A stretch of 64,000 nt of DNA, from positions 434,001 through 498,000 of the forward strand of contig NZ_SMYO01000004.1 of the NCBI RefSeq assembly GCF_004358205.1, in the 5' to 3' direction. Numbering within the stretch: position 1 is the stretch's first letter; every line of letters starts with the position of its first letter. The notes beneath the pieces were generated by a model. The model saw only the letters and a list, made by a program, of their open reading frames with translations, was not told the origin of the DNA and searched no databases. Of this stretch, positions 24,810 to 34,605 are shown one piece after another. Both the position numbers and the translations under genes were made by a program. The stretch comes from Bacillus salipaludis. Its GTDB lineage: Bacteria; Bacillota; Bacilli; Bacillales_B; DSM-18226.

Positions 24810-26375
24810 ATGAATGTAAAAAAAGTGTTAGGAAAGTTTTTTCTCGTTTTGTTGATGGCCATGATGATTGCTGGCTGTTCAACAAATAAAAATGTAAGCA
24901 CAAAAGGAAATGAAACGAGTAAAGCTTCAACTGAAGGTAAAACATTAGTGATTGCGCGTCTATCAGATGCAGAAAATTTAGACCATCAGTTTATGTCAAC
25001 AATTAATGCAGCAAGCGTAACACATGAAAAAATTTATGAGGGTCTGGTTGGAAGAGATAAAAATTCGGAAATTCAGCCATTACTAGCTGAAAAGTGGAAA
25101 CAGTTGAATGATACTACATGGGAGTTTTATCTTAGAAAAGGTGTTAAATTCCAAGATGGTTCACCATTTAATGCACAGGCTGTAAAAGCGACATTTGATC
25201 GATTGTTAGATCCAAAGGTCGCTTCGCCGAGAGCGGTTGTATTTAAAATGGTGAAAGAAGTAAAGGTCGTAGATGATTATACGGTTCAATTTATCTTAAC
25301 AGAGCCATTTTCACCATTACTTTCTATTTTGGCTAACCATGAAGGAGACATTATCAGCCCAAAAGCGATTGAGAAATATGGAAAGAAAATTATTCAGGAA
25401 CCAGATGGAACCGGTCCTTTTGCCTTCAAATCTTGGACACCAGGGCAGGAAATTGTTTTAGTTAAAAACGAGAATTACTGGGGAACAAAACCAAAGTTAG
25501 ATAAAGTCGTATTTAAGGTAGTTCCAGAAGAAACTACAAGAGTCTCCATGCTTGAAACAGGTGAGGCTCAAATTGCTGAACCGCTTTCAGTTGAGATGAT
25601 TGACACGGTAGAAGGTTCACAAGCATCCGAAGTATACCGCAGTGAAGGATATGGAACCGAATATATTGGTTTTAATGTTAAAAAGAAACCTTTCACAGAT
25701 GTTCGGGTTCGAAAAGCAATCGCACATGCCATTGAAATGGATTCCATTATCAAGGGAGTTTATAACAATGTAGGTAAAAAAGCCAATTCCCTCATGGGGC
25801 CAAAGGTTTTGGGCTACAGCGCTGACCTAAAAAGATATGATTACAACCTTAATGAAGCGAAAAAATTACTTGCTGAAGCGGGTTATCCAAATGGATTTGA
25901 GACTACTTTACTAACAATGGACGACAAACAAAGAATAAATCTTGCTGAAGTTGTTCAATCTCAATTAAAAGGAATTGGGATTAAAGTGAAGGTTCAGGTT
26001 ATGGAGTATGGTACCTTTGTTCAACAAGTAAATAAAGGGAATTCGGAAATGTTTATTCTAAGCTGGAGAAATGCAACCGGGGATGCAGACTATAATCAAT
26101 ACAATTTAATGCATTCCGCTTCTCAGGGACCTGCCGGGAACACTTTCTTTTATAGTAATAAACAAGTTGATAACTTGATTGACGCAGCCCGCAAAGAAAA
26201 GAATGAGCAAAAACGAATCGAGCTTTACAAAGAGGCTCAAGAATTGGAAATGAAGGATGCTCCATATATTCCGGTAAGGGTAATTGAAAATGTTGCCGCA
26301 GTTGCTAAGAATGTGTCAGGCTTTTCGATTAGTCCATCTGGTTATTTGGAAATAAATGATGTAACGATTAAATAA
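24810..26375 (+). CDS. ABC transporter substrate-binding lipoprotein, SBP family 5 (Dpp/Opp type)
   Basis: This 521-residue lipoprotein has a signal peptide ending in LMAMMIAGC with the lipid-modified Cys near residue 23. The mature part is a family 5 binding protein: IQPLLAEKWKQLNDTTWEFYLRKGVKFQDG is the diagnostic block, followed by GTGPFAFKSWTPGQEIVLVKNENYWG. The family carries peptides, nickel, opines or other small cations. It is a close paralogue of the protein at 35881-37458. Permease and ATPase genes are about 7-10 kb away on the other strand, so both proteins may feed the same transporter. Confidence 0.9.
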   Translation: MNVKKVLGKFFLVLLMAMMIAGCSTNKNVSTKGNETSKASTEGKTLVIARLSDAENLDHQFMSTINAASVTHEKIYEGLVGRDKNSEIQPLLAEKWKQLNDTTWEFYLRKGVKFQDGSPFNAQAVKATFDRLLDPKVASPRAVVFKMVKEVKVVDDYTVQFILTEPFSPLLSILANHEGDIISPKAIEKYGKKIIQEPDGTGPFAFKSWTPGQEIVLVKNENYWGTKPKLDKVVFKVVPEETTRVSMLETGEAQIAEPLSVEMIDTVEGSQASEVYRSEGYGTEYIGFNVKKKPFTDVRVRKAIAHAIEMDSIIKGVYNNVGKKANSLMGPKVLGYSADLKRYDYNLNEAKKLLAEAGYPNGFETTLLTMDDKQRINLAEVVQSQLKGIGIKVKVQVMEYGTFVQQVNKGNSEMFILSWRNATGDADYNQYNLMHSASQGPAGNTFFYSNKQVDNLIDAARKEKNEQKRIELYKEAQELEMKDAPYIPVRVIENVAAVAKNVSGFSISPSGYLEINDVTIK

Positions 26376-26384
26376 GCAGTGGAT

Positions 26385-26416
26385 AAAAGGGATATTCCTA
26401 ATAGGTATTCCCTTTT
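26385..26416 (+). terminator. Hairpin between binding-protein and deaminase genes
   Basis: AAAAGGGA and TCCCTTTT arms enclose a loop with further pairing. It could lower transcription into the deaminase gene after the strongly expressed binding protein. Confidence 0.55.
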
Positions 26417-26447
26417 GTCTTGTCTTAACGCACAAAGGAGAATGAAT

Positions 26448-27671
26448 ATGAACAGCAGTTATTGGTTAATGAATGCGAGATTAGAAGTTGGCTTTAAAAA
26501 CGAGAATGGAAAAGTAGTCGGTACAGAAACTGAAACGTTCAATTTATTCATTACGGATGGAAAAATCTCTGAAATTGTTAAGGCCGGGGAACCAATTTCA
26601 AATCATTTACCAACGAAGGATGCAAAGGGATTGTTGTTGCTCCCATCGTTTATTGAAAAGCATGTTCATTTAGATAAAACCTATATGGGTGAAAACTGGA
26701 GAGCATGCATTCCGGCAAAAGGTGTGATTGAACGCTGCGAAATCGAAAAAGAGATTCTTGCAACTATACCATCCAGTACAAGTGAACGCGCAGAAGCCTT
26801 ACTAGAGATATTGCTCGCTTCAGGTTCTACACACGTAAGAACTCATGTAGATATTTATCCTGAAGTGGGGATACAAAACTTAGAAGGAGTTCAATTAGCA
26901 TTAGAATCGTATTCTAATAAACTAAGTTCCGAAATTGTTGCCTTTGCTCAACATGGCTTGCTCCGTCCCGGTACAATTCAGCTTATTAGAGATGCAGTAC
27001 GCAATGGAGCAGGGATTGTTGGTTCGGTAGATCCAGCGACAGTGGATAACAATATTGAAGAATCATTAGTTCAGTTAATGGACATCGCAGTGGAGGGAAA
27101 TGCAGATATCGATCTTCACCTACATGATCCCGGTCACTTAGGAACTTTTACGATGAAACGGCTTGCCTATTTAACAAAGGAAGCTGGCTGGGAAGGTAGA
27201 GTAGCAATCAGTCATGCTTTTGGACTTGGGGATGTATCGACAGGAGAAGCGTTTGAAGTTGCGCAAATTTTGAAAGATGCCGGTATTTCGATTGTAACAA
27301 GTGTTCCAATCGGCAGGGCGATTCCTCCAGTTAAATCCCTGACAGAGTGGGGAGTGGAAGTAGCAGTAGGAAATGACAATATTTATGATTCATGGTGGCC
27401 AACAGGAAATGGGGATGTTCTTGAAAGAGCTGGACGCCTATTAGAGTATTTCAGATGGACAGATGAGGTATCACTCTCTCAGGCGTTGAAATATATAACC
27501 GGCGGTATAACCCCACTAAACAAAGAAGGTAACCAAGTTTGGCCAAAGGCAGGAGATTCGGCCAATATGGTTCTAATCGATGCCAGCTGTTCGGCCGAAG
27601 CAATAGCAAGACGATCAAAAAGATCCGCAGTATTTTTTAATGGAAATCTTGTCTCCGGTTCATTAAAGTAA
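26448..27671 (+). CDS. Cytosine deaminase/AtzC-like amidohydrolase (first of three paralogues)
   Basis: This amidohydrolase of about 407 residues resembles CodA and N-isopropylammelide hydrolase AtzC. The metal ligands are visible: HVHLDKT (HxH), HLHDPGHLG, SHAFGLGD and the Asp in VGNDNIYDSW. The block THVRTHVD and the conserved VAFAQHGLL and GSVDPATVDNNIE are family hallmarks. ATG 26448 lies seven bases after AAAGGAGA; the ATG at 26442 is too close. It is paralogous to the genes at 37541 and 38802. The likely reaction is hydrolytic removal of an amino group from a ring; the substrate is unknown. Confidence 0.82.
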   Translation: MNSSYWLMNARLEVGFKNENGKVVGTETETFNLFITDGKISEIVKAGEPISNHLPTKDAKGLLLLPSFIEKHVHLDKTYMGENWRACIPAKGVIERCEIEKEILATIPSSTSERAEALLEILLASGSTHVRTHVDIYPEVGIQNLEGVQLALESYSNKLSSEIVAFAQHGLLRPGTIQLIRDAVRNGAGIVGSVDPATVDNNIEESLVQLMDIAVEGNADIDLHLHDPGHLGTFTMKRLAYLTKEAGWEGRVAISHAFGLGDVSTGEAFEVAQILKDAGISIVTSVPIGRAIPPVKSLTEWGVEVAVGNDNIYDSWWPTGNGDVLERAGRLLEYFRWTDEVSLSQALKYITGGITPLNKEGNQVWPKAGDSANMVLIDASCSAEAIARRSKRSAVFFNGNLVSGSLK

Positions 27672-27706
27672 CAAACTCACTCGCATTCAATTATAATTTA
27701 GTTTAT

Positions 27707-27743
27707 GAAAAAGGATCTCTGGGAGCCCCAGATTTCCTTTTTC
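27707..27743 (+). terminator. Rho-independent terminator
   Basis: GAAAAAGGA...TCTGGGAGCCCCAGA...TCCTTTTTC forms a long stem with a small loop after the deaminase gene. Confidence 0.85.
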
Positions 27744-27768
27744 ATTTATTAAAATTAAGGACTGGTAA

Positions 27769-28716
27769 ATGATGATCCGAAATTATCTTCTTTTGTTATT
27801 CTGTGTTACTTGCTGGGGCAGTAATTTTATATTCGGAGCGATATTGGTAAAAGAATTCTCTCCCATGCTTCTTTCCGCTTTAAGGTTATTTTTTATTGCG
27901 ATTTTTATCGTGATATACGCACTTAAATGTAAAAAATGGAAAAGGATTGATCGAAAAGACTGGTTGTTTTTTATTTTATTGGGGTTGGTCGGTGTATTTA
28001 TAAACCATTGGACCTTTTATGCTGCGCTTGAAACAGCCGATCCGACAACATCCGCTATAATATTAGCCTTAGCCCCTATTACAACGGCTTTATTAGCTTC
28101 CGTTTTTCTTGGGGAAAAACTTACATTAAATTTATCAATCGGGATGATTATGGCTTTTATGGGAGTTTTCTTTGTGATTACAAATGGGGATCATCTTCAT
28201 TTTTCAATTGGCATTGTATGGATTTTTATTACGATGCTCTCTTTTTCCATTTCAATGATTATGGTAAAAAAGCTAACGGAACGCTATCATTCTATTACCA
28301 TCACTGTATATTCTACAATAATCGGTTTTAGCAGTTTAGCTCCAGTTGCCCTCACAACGGAATCTCCCCTTAAGATGAGCAGAGATTATGGTCCTTGGAT
28401 TTTATTAATTATTACTGCCATCATCATGCATGGAGTTTGTACGTTAATTTGGAACAGCCAAATTGAAAAGGTAGGGGCTTCAAAGGCTTCATTGTTTATG
28501 AATTTGGAACCTTTTATTGCAATGATTGTCGGCCTGATTGTTTTAAAAATTAACATTACACGCTCGCAAATTTTAGGTTCTATCTTAATCATTATCGGGG
28601 TAATAATCGCAACACAGTTAAAGGATAAACTGGTTAACAAAGAAAACAGCTTGGTAAATTACCAAGAATACGTAGATGCTATTAAGAATCTGAAAAGACA
28701 TAAAAGAGAGTACTGA
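27769..28716 (+). CDS. EamA/DMT-family transporter (10 TM)
   Basis: This 315-residue membrane protein has ten hydrophobic helices made of two EamA repeats. The first repeat has CVTCWGSNFIFGAILVKEFSP and AALETADPTTSAIILALAPITTALLASVFLGE; the second has the equivalent KVGASKASLFMNLEPFIAMIVGLIVL. DMT transporters usually export amino acids, nucleobases or toxic metabolites. It follows a terminator, so it has its own promoter or receives readthrough. The position in the catabolic island suggests efflux of substrate or by-product. The upstream AAGGA is a modest ribosome binding site. Confidence 0.85.
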   Translation: MMIRNYLLLLFCVTCWGSNFIFGAILVKEFSPMLLSALRLFFIAIFIVIYALKCKKWKRIDRKDWLFFILLGLVGVFINHWTFYAALETADPTTSAIILALAPITTALLASVFLGEKLTLNLSIGMIMAFMGVFFVITNGDHLHFSIGIVWIFITMLSFSISMIMVKKLTERYHSITITVYSTIIGFSSLAPVALTTESPLKMSRDYGPWILLIITAIIMHGVCTLIWNSQIEKVGASKASLFMNLEPFIAMIVGLIVLKINITRSQILGSILIIIGVIIATQLKDKLVNKENSLVNYQEYVDAIKNLKRHKREY

Positions 28717-28736
28717 AAATATCAGTACTCTCTTTT
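28702..28736. terminator. Strong bidirectional terminator
   Basis: A perfect 15-bp stem, AAAAGAGAGTACTGA and TCAGTACTCTCTTTT, with a 5-base loop, between the convergent DMT transporter and 12-TM permease genes. It contains the DMT stop codon. Confidence 0.92.
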
Positions 28737-28740
28737 ATGA

Positions 28741-30054
28741 CTACGAAGACGGTTTCTTTTTATGGAAAAGTAATGTAGAGATAAAATGGATTAAACAAAT
28801 ACACAATGGGACAAAAAAACTAATCCATATCGTTTGAAAACTACCTGCAGAGGGCATGAATAGAAGGCCTGCAATGGTCCCAACCAATGCTGCGAAAGGA
28901 ATGATGGCAGGAAGTATTTTTTTACTTAGAATAATATAAAGCATGGGTATGATGACGGATGCATAAATATTACCAAAGAAAAATAACAATTCAATTGGTT
29001 TTGGCGGCAAGATGCTTACGACTATTAACAAAATAAGACAAATTGAACCGGAAAAAACATAGGTCCATTTCCATTTTTCATTTTCGGTTTGCTCATGGAA
29101 ATACCCAATCATGTTTCGAACCATCAATACTGTAACTGAGTGTAATCCTGAACTTAAGGCGGACAAAATGACACAAAAACAAAATAATATAAACAAAACA
29201 ATTAATAGGTTTGATTGAATTTTATTAACTAACTCCAACAGGATTGTATAAATATTTTTGAAACCTCTTCCGAAAATGGCAATAAAAATTAGAGTGGATA
29301 TTGAAAGAGGAATCGTTGCCCATAAAAATCCTGTAAGAGTGAAGGTTATTCGAATTTTTTCTTTTTGAATGATAAATAATCTCTGCCACGTAGCACAATC
29401 GAATAGAGCTTGACCGATCCCAATAATGATTGCTGCAAGAAAAAACCAAATGGCATCATAATTTTTAAAATATAACAAATAGGGATGATACAGCTTAACC
29501 CCATCGTAGACAGGGTAGACACCTTCTTGAATGAAAAAATAGACGGGAATAACAATGACAGCTCCGAAAACAAGGGTAATCGTCACACCGGAAAGCCGAT
29601 GGAGCCATTGCATTCCGCCTACACCGCTAAATAAAAAACAAATGAATAAAAAGATAAGCAGTCCGATGGAAATAGGAAAGGGAAAGAGAAGATGCAAGAG
29701 GATCCCTGCCCCCAGTGCCTGGATAAAAATTGAATAGAGGCTTGTTATAAATAATAAGGCCATCATGATCCAAAAGCCGGTTGGAGAAAGTTTCGATTGT
29801 AATACATCGCCAATCGTTTGATGGTCTCTGTACTTGGCACAAATTTTTTGAGCAAGAAAACCGAAAAAAATAAGTGCAAAAGCACCCATTAACGAATAAA
29901 CGATTACTCCGGAAAGCCCGTATTTCATTAATGATTCTGGTGAAGATAAAATCGTATTCCCTGTTACCCAACGAGCGAGCAGACTTACAATTCCATAGCC
30001 AACACCAAGTTTGACTGTACCTGCAATATATATATGATATTTTTCTTTATTCAA
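28741..30054 (-). CDS. Sodium:solute symporter-like permease (12 TM)
   Basis: This 437-residue protein has about 12 hydrophobic helices. Parts resemble sodium:solute symporters: GVGGMQWLHRLSGVTITLVFG, then GIGQALFDCATWQRLFIIQ in the place of the SSS signature with its conserved Q-R. I cannot name the substrate. It is the last gene of a minus-strand operon behind the kinase and AraC-type regulator: the regulator stop is three bases before its TTG start, which has AAAGGAG at nine bases. Such linkage suggests that the permease imports, or helps to sense, the inducer. Confidence 0.6.
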   Translation of the reverse strand: MNKEKYHIYIAGTVKLGVGYGIVSLLARWVTGNTILSSPESLMKYGLSGVIVYSLMGAFALIFFGFLAQKICAKYRDHQTIGDVLQSKLSPTGFWIMMALLFITSLYSIFIQALGAGILLHLLFPFPISIGLLIFLFICFLFSGVGGMQWLHRLSGVTITLVFGAVIVIPVYFFIQEGVYPVYDGVKLYHPYLLYFKNYDAIWFFLAAIIIGIGQALFDCATWQRLFIIQKEKIRITFTLTGFLWATIPLSISTLIFIAIFGRGFKNIYTILLELVNKIQSNLLIVLFILFCFCVILSALSSGLHSVTVLMVRNMIGYFHEQTENEKWKWTYVFSGSICLILLIVVSILPPKPIELLFFFGNIYASVIIPMLYIILSKKILPAIIPFAALVGTIAGLLFMPSAGSFQTIWISFFVPLCICLIHFISTLLFHKKKPSS

Positions 30055-30057
30055 TCC

Positions 30058-30744
30058 TTAAATCTCCTTTAAACGATAATCACGTGGTGATTTCCCCGTC
30101 ATTTTACGAAACATTTGGCTAAAATAATGCTGACTATTAAATCCACATTTCTCTGATATTCCATTAATACTCATATCAGGACATTCAATTAACATTTTTT
30201 GTGCTGCTTTTAAACGAACTTCATTCAAATATTCTGAAAATCCCATTCCAACCTCTTCTTGAAACTTGCGGCTTAAATAGGCAGGATTTATATGGATTTT
30301 TGAAGCTAAATAATTTAAAGTTAGTTTCTCATTAAATTCGCTTTGAATAATTTGAACAGCTTGATAAATAAGGTCGGAATAGCTGCCAATTCGCTCGTAT
30401 TTTATAAGGACTTTATAAAGATCATCTTCAATTACAGGTTTTGTAATATAATCAACGACACCAAGTCTAATCGATGTCCGGGCATATTCGAAATCTTGGA
30501 AAGCCGTTACGATTATGATATCGAGCGTATAAGTTTTGGATAATTCTTCTGCTAACTCCAACCCATTTTTCCCTGGCAGGTGAATATCCAGAAATGCAAG
30601 GGTTATATTATTGGAATGCATAATTTGGATGGCTTGAGATGCATCCTGTGCTTTGAATAGATTCCATGAGGGAAACCTATTACTAATTAAATAGTCTAAT
30701 TGCTCTAATTCCAATGGTTCATCGTCTACAAGTAAAACATTCAT
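30058..30744 (-). CDS. AraC-type response regulator of the kinase-linked system
   Basis: This 228-residue protein has the receiver Asp in LAFLDIHLPGKNGLEL and the Lys in VVDYITKPVIEDDL. The AraC domain reads LTLNYLASKIHINPAYLSRKF and SINGISEKCGFNSQHYFSQMFRKMTGKSPRDYR. It is co-directional with the histidine kinase 18 bases upstream and the permease gene three bases downstream, making a kinase-regulator-permease operon. It is highly similar to the orphan regulator at 20516-21235; the two probably arose by duplication. Likely targets are promoters of the island with tandem AT-rich repeats. Confidence 0.9.
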   Translation of the reverse strand: MNVLLVDDEPLELEQLDYLISNRFPSWNLFKAQDASQAIQIMHSNNITLAFLDIHLPGKNGLELAEELSKTYTLDIIIVTAFQDFEYARTSIRLGVVDYITKPVIEDDLYKVLIKYERIGSYSDLIYQAVQIIQSEFNEKLTLNYLASKIHINPAYLSRKFQEEVGMGFSEYLNEVRLKAAQKMLIECPDMSINGISEKCGFNSQHYFSQMFRKMTGKSPRDYRLKEI

Positions 30745-30762
30745 GGGGTTTCCTCCGTTTTC

Positions 30763-31515
30763 TTACGTTTCCTCCAGCGTCTTAAATGGGAATATGGCAG
30801 TAACGGTTGTACCGTCACCAGTATTTGATAACTGAATTGCAGTATGTTCGTTAGGAAATAACAATTTTAACCTTTTTTCAATATTCCCTAATCCCAATCC
30901 ACCTTCATTACTCTGAAATTGTTGAGCAAGGTTAGTGGAATTGTTCCATACTGATACTAGAACATTCTGATTCTTTTGAACAATATCGATTTTTAAAATA
31001 GCTTCTCCAGGAATTTTTTCGAAGGAGTGTTTAAATGCATTTTCCACAAAGGTCTGAATCATAAAAGGAATCATTACTGCATGTTTTACATTAGGTTCAA
31101 TGGAAATATGAAATTTTAGTCTGTCTCTGAAACGAACTTTTTGAATTTCTAAATAATAACCTGAATAAATTAATTCTTCTTCAATGGTGATAATGGATTC
31201 GTTTTTTTGGTATTTGTATTTTAGCAATTTCGAAAGGGTTTCAATCGAGTTGATTAATTCAGTTTTTCGATCAAGCCTGGCTAAACTTAAAATAGAATTC
31301 AATGTATTAAAAAAGAAATGCGGCTGTATTTCTTGATTTAATTGATTATAGAGCGCAGTTTGCAGCTCTCGTTCAAGAGCAATTTCTCTTGTTTGTTTTT
31401 CTAGAAGATCAATTCGTTTTTCAAAAATAATTAAAAAGAGTAAGGTGAAGGCACCTAATAATGGTGCTAATATACACAACATAATATAGATGGAGAAAGC
31501 ATCTAAGGTTAGCAT
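30763..31515 (-). CDS. YesM/LytS-type histidine kinase, short form
   Basis: This 250-residue kinase has one N-terminal hydrophobic helix (about residues 5-28) followed directly by the His-kinase domain: LNQEIQPHFFFNTLNSILSLAR with the phosphorylated His, then MIPFMIQTFVENAFKHSFEKI (N box) and EGGLGLGNIEKRLKLLF (G box). There is no extracellular sensor domain, unlike most YesM proteins, so signal input may come through the membrane helix or through a partner such as the permease of the same operon. The ATG follows AAAGGAGA. Confidence 0.88.
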   Translation of the reverse strand: MLTLDAFSIYIMLCILAPLLGAFTLLFLIIFEKRIDLLEKQTREIALERELQTALYNQLNQEIQPHFFFNTLNSILSLARLDRKTELINSIETLSKLLKYKYQKNESIITIEEELIYSGYYLEIQKVRFRDRLKFHISIEPNVKHAVMIPFMIQTFVENAFKHSFEKIPGEAILKIDIVQKNQNVLVSVWNNSTNLAQQFQSNEGGLGLGNIEKRLKLLFPNEHTAIQLSNTGDGTTVTAIFPFKTLEET

Positions 31516-31541
31516 TTACAACATTCTCCTTTAGAGAATAC

Positions 31542-31568
31542 AAAAAGAGAGCGGGAACTCTCTTTTTT
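31542..31568. terminator. Terminator after the ABC transporter operon
   Basis: AAAAAGAGAG and CTCTCTTTTTT with a 6-base loop; it has T runs on both strands. It separates the transporter operon from the kinase gene. Confidence 0.85.
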
Positions 31569-31623
31569 AATTTTACTATTATTTTATAAAATAAAAACCT
31601 TCTTGCAAATAAGATGAGTCTGA

Positions 31624-32619
31624 TTAATGTTGGAATTCCTCCGCGAAATGACAGCTGACGTAATGGTTTCTTTTCATTTCCCTAAGGGCTGGTTCCTCTG
31701 TTTTACATTTACTTGTAGCAAACGGGCAGCGTGTATGAAAACGGCACCCTGTTGGAGGATTAATAGGTGACGGAACATCTCCCTTTAGTAAAATCCTTTC
31801 CTTTTTGATCTCGGGATTTGGGACAGGAATAGCTGATAATAATGCATTTGTGTAGGGGTGCAGCGGTGAATCGAATAAGTCTTTTTTCTCCGCAATTTCT
31901 ACGACTTTTCCTAAATACATAACCATTACCCGGTCCGAAATATGTCTTACCACACTTAAATCGTGTGAAATAAACAAAAAGGTAAGATGGAATTCCTTTT
32001 GCAATTTTTTTAACAAATTTAGAATTTGCGCTTGGATGGAAACGTCAAGTGCTGAAACCGCTTCATCACATATGATTAATTTAGGGTTTACCGCAAGGGC
32101 CCTTGCTATGCCAATCCGCTGGCGCTGTCCGCCACTGAATTCATGTGGATAACGATCAAGTGCTTCAGGCGGCAGTCCGACATAATTAAGCAATTCAAGC
32201 ATCCGTTCCATTCTTTTTTCTTTAGATACTACTTGTTGAATCGCCATTGCTTCATTCAGTATTTGCTTGATGGTTTGGCGAGGGTTAAGCGATGCGAACG
32301 GATCTTGGAAAATAACCTGCAGATCGCCACGTAATTTTCGCATTTGGCTTTTATTTAACTCAAGGACATTATGGTCTTCAAAGTAAACTTTTCCACCCGT
32401 TGGTTCATCCAACCGAAGGATCGCCCTGCCTGTAGTGGATTTGCCGCATCCAGACTCACCGACAATACTTAAAGTTTCCCCTTCATATATATGAAAGGAG
32501 ACATCATCAACGGCCTTTACATAGGATTTTGGTTTAAACATGGAGTCTGTTTTAACCGGAAAATATTGCTTTAGATGCTCCACTTGTAAAAGAAGTTTTT
32601 TGTCTGCAGTTGCCGCCAT
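31624..32619 (-). CDS. Dpp/Opp-type ABC transporter ATPase (OppF/DppF-like)
   Basis: This ATPase of about 331 residues has Walker [16 protein letters not shown], the signature SGGQRQRIGIARAL, Walker B LIICDEAVSALDVS, H-loop FISHDLSVV, and the C-terminal oligopeptide-family tail GCRFHTRCPFATSKC. The start is ATG 32619, inside the stop region of the preceding ATPase gene and ten bases after GAGGAGG; earlier in-frame codons read into that gene. Together with the other ATPase it powers the permease pair encoded upstream. Confidence 0.93.
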   Translation of the reverse strand: MAATADKKLLLQVEHLKQYFPVKTDSMFKPKSYVKAVDDVSFHIYEGETLSIVGESGCGKSTTGRAILRLDEPTGGKVYFEDHNVLELNKSQMRKLRGDLQVIFQDPFASLNPRQTIKQILNEAMAIQQVVSKEKRMERMLELLNYVGLPPEALDRYPHEFSGGQRQRIGIARALAVNPKLIICDEAVSALDVSIQAQILNLLKKLQKEFHLTFLFISHDLSVVRHISDRVMVMYLGKVVEIAEKKDLFDSPLHPYTNALLSAIPVPNPEIKKERILLKGDVPSPINPPTGCRFHTRCPFATSKCKTEEPALREMKRNHYVSCHFAEEFQH

Positions 32620-32621
32620 TA

Positions 32622-33644
32622 TTACACAACCTCCTCTTCTTGGGGATGTGCTGTCCATTGATCTGTAAATTTCCAGCAACGAACCTTCACATTGTCTTCG
32701 AGTTCAATCAAATCGGGAAGTTTTGTTTCACAAAGAGGCTGCCTGAATGGGCAACGTGATGCAAAACGGCAGCCTTCCGGCATATTGTATGGACTTGGTA
32801 CCGTACCCTCAATGGTCTGTAATTCATCCCTGTCTTCATGAATCTTTGGCAAGGATTCCAATAATCCCTGTGTATATGGGTGTTGTGGATTGGAAAAAAT
32901 CTTTTCCGTTGGCGCATGTTCGACAATATTCCCTGCATACATGACGGCAACTGTATCACATGTTTCCGCGACAACACCCAAATCGTGTGTAATCATTATA
33001 ACGCCCATACCGAGTTTTGTTTGAAGATCCTTAATTAGTTCTAAAATTTGCGCCTGAATGGTTACATCCAATGCTGTTGTCGGCTCGTCGGCAATTAAAA
33101 CTTCAGGTGTACAGGCAAGCGCCATCGCGATCATTACCCGCTGACGCATTCCTCCGCTTAGTTGAAACGGCTCTTGTTTAGCACGTTTTTCGGGAGATGG
33201 AATTCCAACCAATTTAAGCATCTCAACTGCCTTATTCCAGGCATCCTTTTTCCCCATTTTTTGATGTAGCCTAACTGCTTCAGCTATTTGTTCCCCAACA
33301 CTAATAACCGGATTAAGGGATGTCATTGGTTCCTGGAAAATCATCGAAATTTCGTTGCCGCGAATCTTAAGCATTTCTGATTCTGAAATGCTTACTAAAT
33401 CCTTACCTTTAAAAAGGATAGAGCCGTCGGCGATTTTTCCTGGAGGAGAGGGAATAAGCCTTAATAGTGAAAGGGAAGTCATACTTTTTCCACATCCAGA
33501 TTCACCGACTATTCCCAATGTCTCTCCTTTATGGAGGGTAAAATCAATTCCATTCACAGCTTTACTTATTCCTCGTTTTGTATGGAAATGAGTTTTGAGT
33601 CCTTTAACTTCTAAAATAACTTCCTTTTTTCCTTTCAAGTCCAT
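32622..33644 (-). CDS. Dpp/Opp-type ABC transporter ATPase (OppD/DppD-like)
   Basis: This 340-residue ATPase has Walker [16 protein letters not shown], signature [15 protein letters not shown], Walker [15 protein letters not shown] and the C-terminal motif [15 protein letters not shown]. OppD-type subunits carry the first ATP site of the heterodimer. The gene is ten bases after the DppB-like permease gene and overlaps the regulatory sequence of the next ATPase gene, as is usual in these operons. Confidence 0.93.
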   Translation of the reverse strand: MDLKGKKEVILEVKGLKTHFHTKRGISKAVNGIDFTLHKGETLGIVGESGCGKSMTSLSLLRLIPSPPGKIADGSILFKGKDLVSISESEMLKIRGNEISMIFQEPMTSLNPVISVGEQIAEAVRLHQKMGKKDAWNKAVEMLKLVGIPSPEKRAKQEPFQLSGGMRQRVMIAMALACTPEVLIADEPTTALDVTIQAQILELIKDLQTKLGMGVIMITHDLGVVAETCDTVAVMYAGNIVEHAPTEKIFSNPQHPYTQGLLESLPKIHEDRDELQTIEGTVPSPYNMPEGCRFASRCPFRQPLCETKLPDLIELEDNVKVRCWKFTDQWTAHPQEEEVV

Positions 33645-33654
33645 TCACCACCTA

Positions 33655-34575
33655 TTAATTTAGTTCAATCCGTTTATTAAAAAAGCGATAGAAAATATCG
33701 ACGAATAAATTGACAATCACAAAGATAAGAGAGGCAACAAGGACTCCGCCCTGAACCATTGGTAAATCTCTCATTCTGATCGCATCAACGATCATTCTTC
33801 CCAGCCCGTTTATCGCAAAAATAGATTCTGTCAGGACTGTCCCTCCTAATAATGAACCAAATTCCAGACCTACAACGGTGATGACAGGAATGAGTGCATT
33901 TCTTAAGGCATGTTTATAAATAATGACTTGTTCCCGTAATCCTTTGGCGCGAGCAGTTCTGACATAATCTTGGCGAACGACTTCAAGCATACTGGATCTT
34001 GTCATCCTTGCTACAATCGCGGCACCGCCTGCTCCTAGAGTAATAGCTGGAAGGATAATATTTTGCCAGCTGTCCCACCCGGCAACAGGTAAGATTTGCA
34101 GTTTAACAGAAAAGAAATACATCATCATCAATGCTAACCAGAAGCTGGGAAGGGAGATGCCTAGTAACGCGACAATCATGACACTGATATCCGTCAGTGT
34201 ATATTGTTTGATAGCAGAAATGATTCCGGCAATCATTCCTAAAATAATGGTAATGACGATACTGTAAAATGCGAGCTCCATTGTAATGGGCAGCCTAACC
34301 ATAATTTCATCCAGCACAGGCCGGCTGTTTTTTAATGAAACACCAAAGTCTCCATGGAAAATATTAATCAAGTAATCAAAATATTGAATATATAAAGGCC
34401 TATTTAATCCTAGTGATTCACGAATCCCCGCAATGGTTGCTTTGGAGGCACCCTCTCCTGCGAGTAATACGGCAGGATCTCCTGGGACCATTTGCATGAT
34501 TAAAAAGACAACTAGGGTTACTCCGATCATCACAGGTATGGTTTGAAATAATCGGCGGATTATAAACATTAGCAT
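33655..34575 (-). CDS. ABC transporter permease, DppB/OppB type
   Basis: This 306-residue membrane protein has six helices. The N-terminal MFIIRRLFQTIPVMIGVTLVVFLIMQMVPGDP is the DppB/GsiC start pattern, and the EAA loop reads DYVRTARAKGLREQVIIYKHALRNALIPV. It forms the channel together with the DppC-type subunit encoded just upstream. In these operons the binding protein is usually next to the permease; here it is encoded divergently at 35881. Confidence 0.93.
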   Translation of the reverse strand: MLMFIIRRLFQTIPVMIGVTLVVFLIMQMVPGDPAVLLAGEGASKATIAGIRESLGLNRPLYIQYFDYLINIFHGDFGVSLKNSRPVLDEIMVRLPITMELAFYSIVITIILGMIAGIISAIKQYTLTDISVMIVALLGISLPSFWLALMMMYFFSVKLQILPVAGWDSWQNIILPAITLGAGGAAIVARMTRSSMLEVVRQDYVRTARAKGLREQVIIYKHALRNALIPVITVVGLEFGSLLGGTVLTESIFAINGLGRMIVDAIRMRDLPMVQGGVLVASLIFVIVNLFVDIFYRFFNKRIELN

Positions 34576-34605
34576 GGATTTTTCAGTCCCCTCTTAAAGG
34601 ATTTT

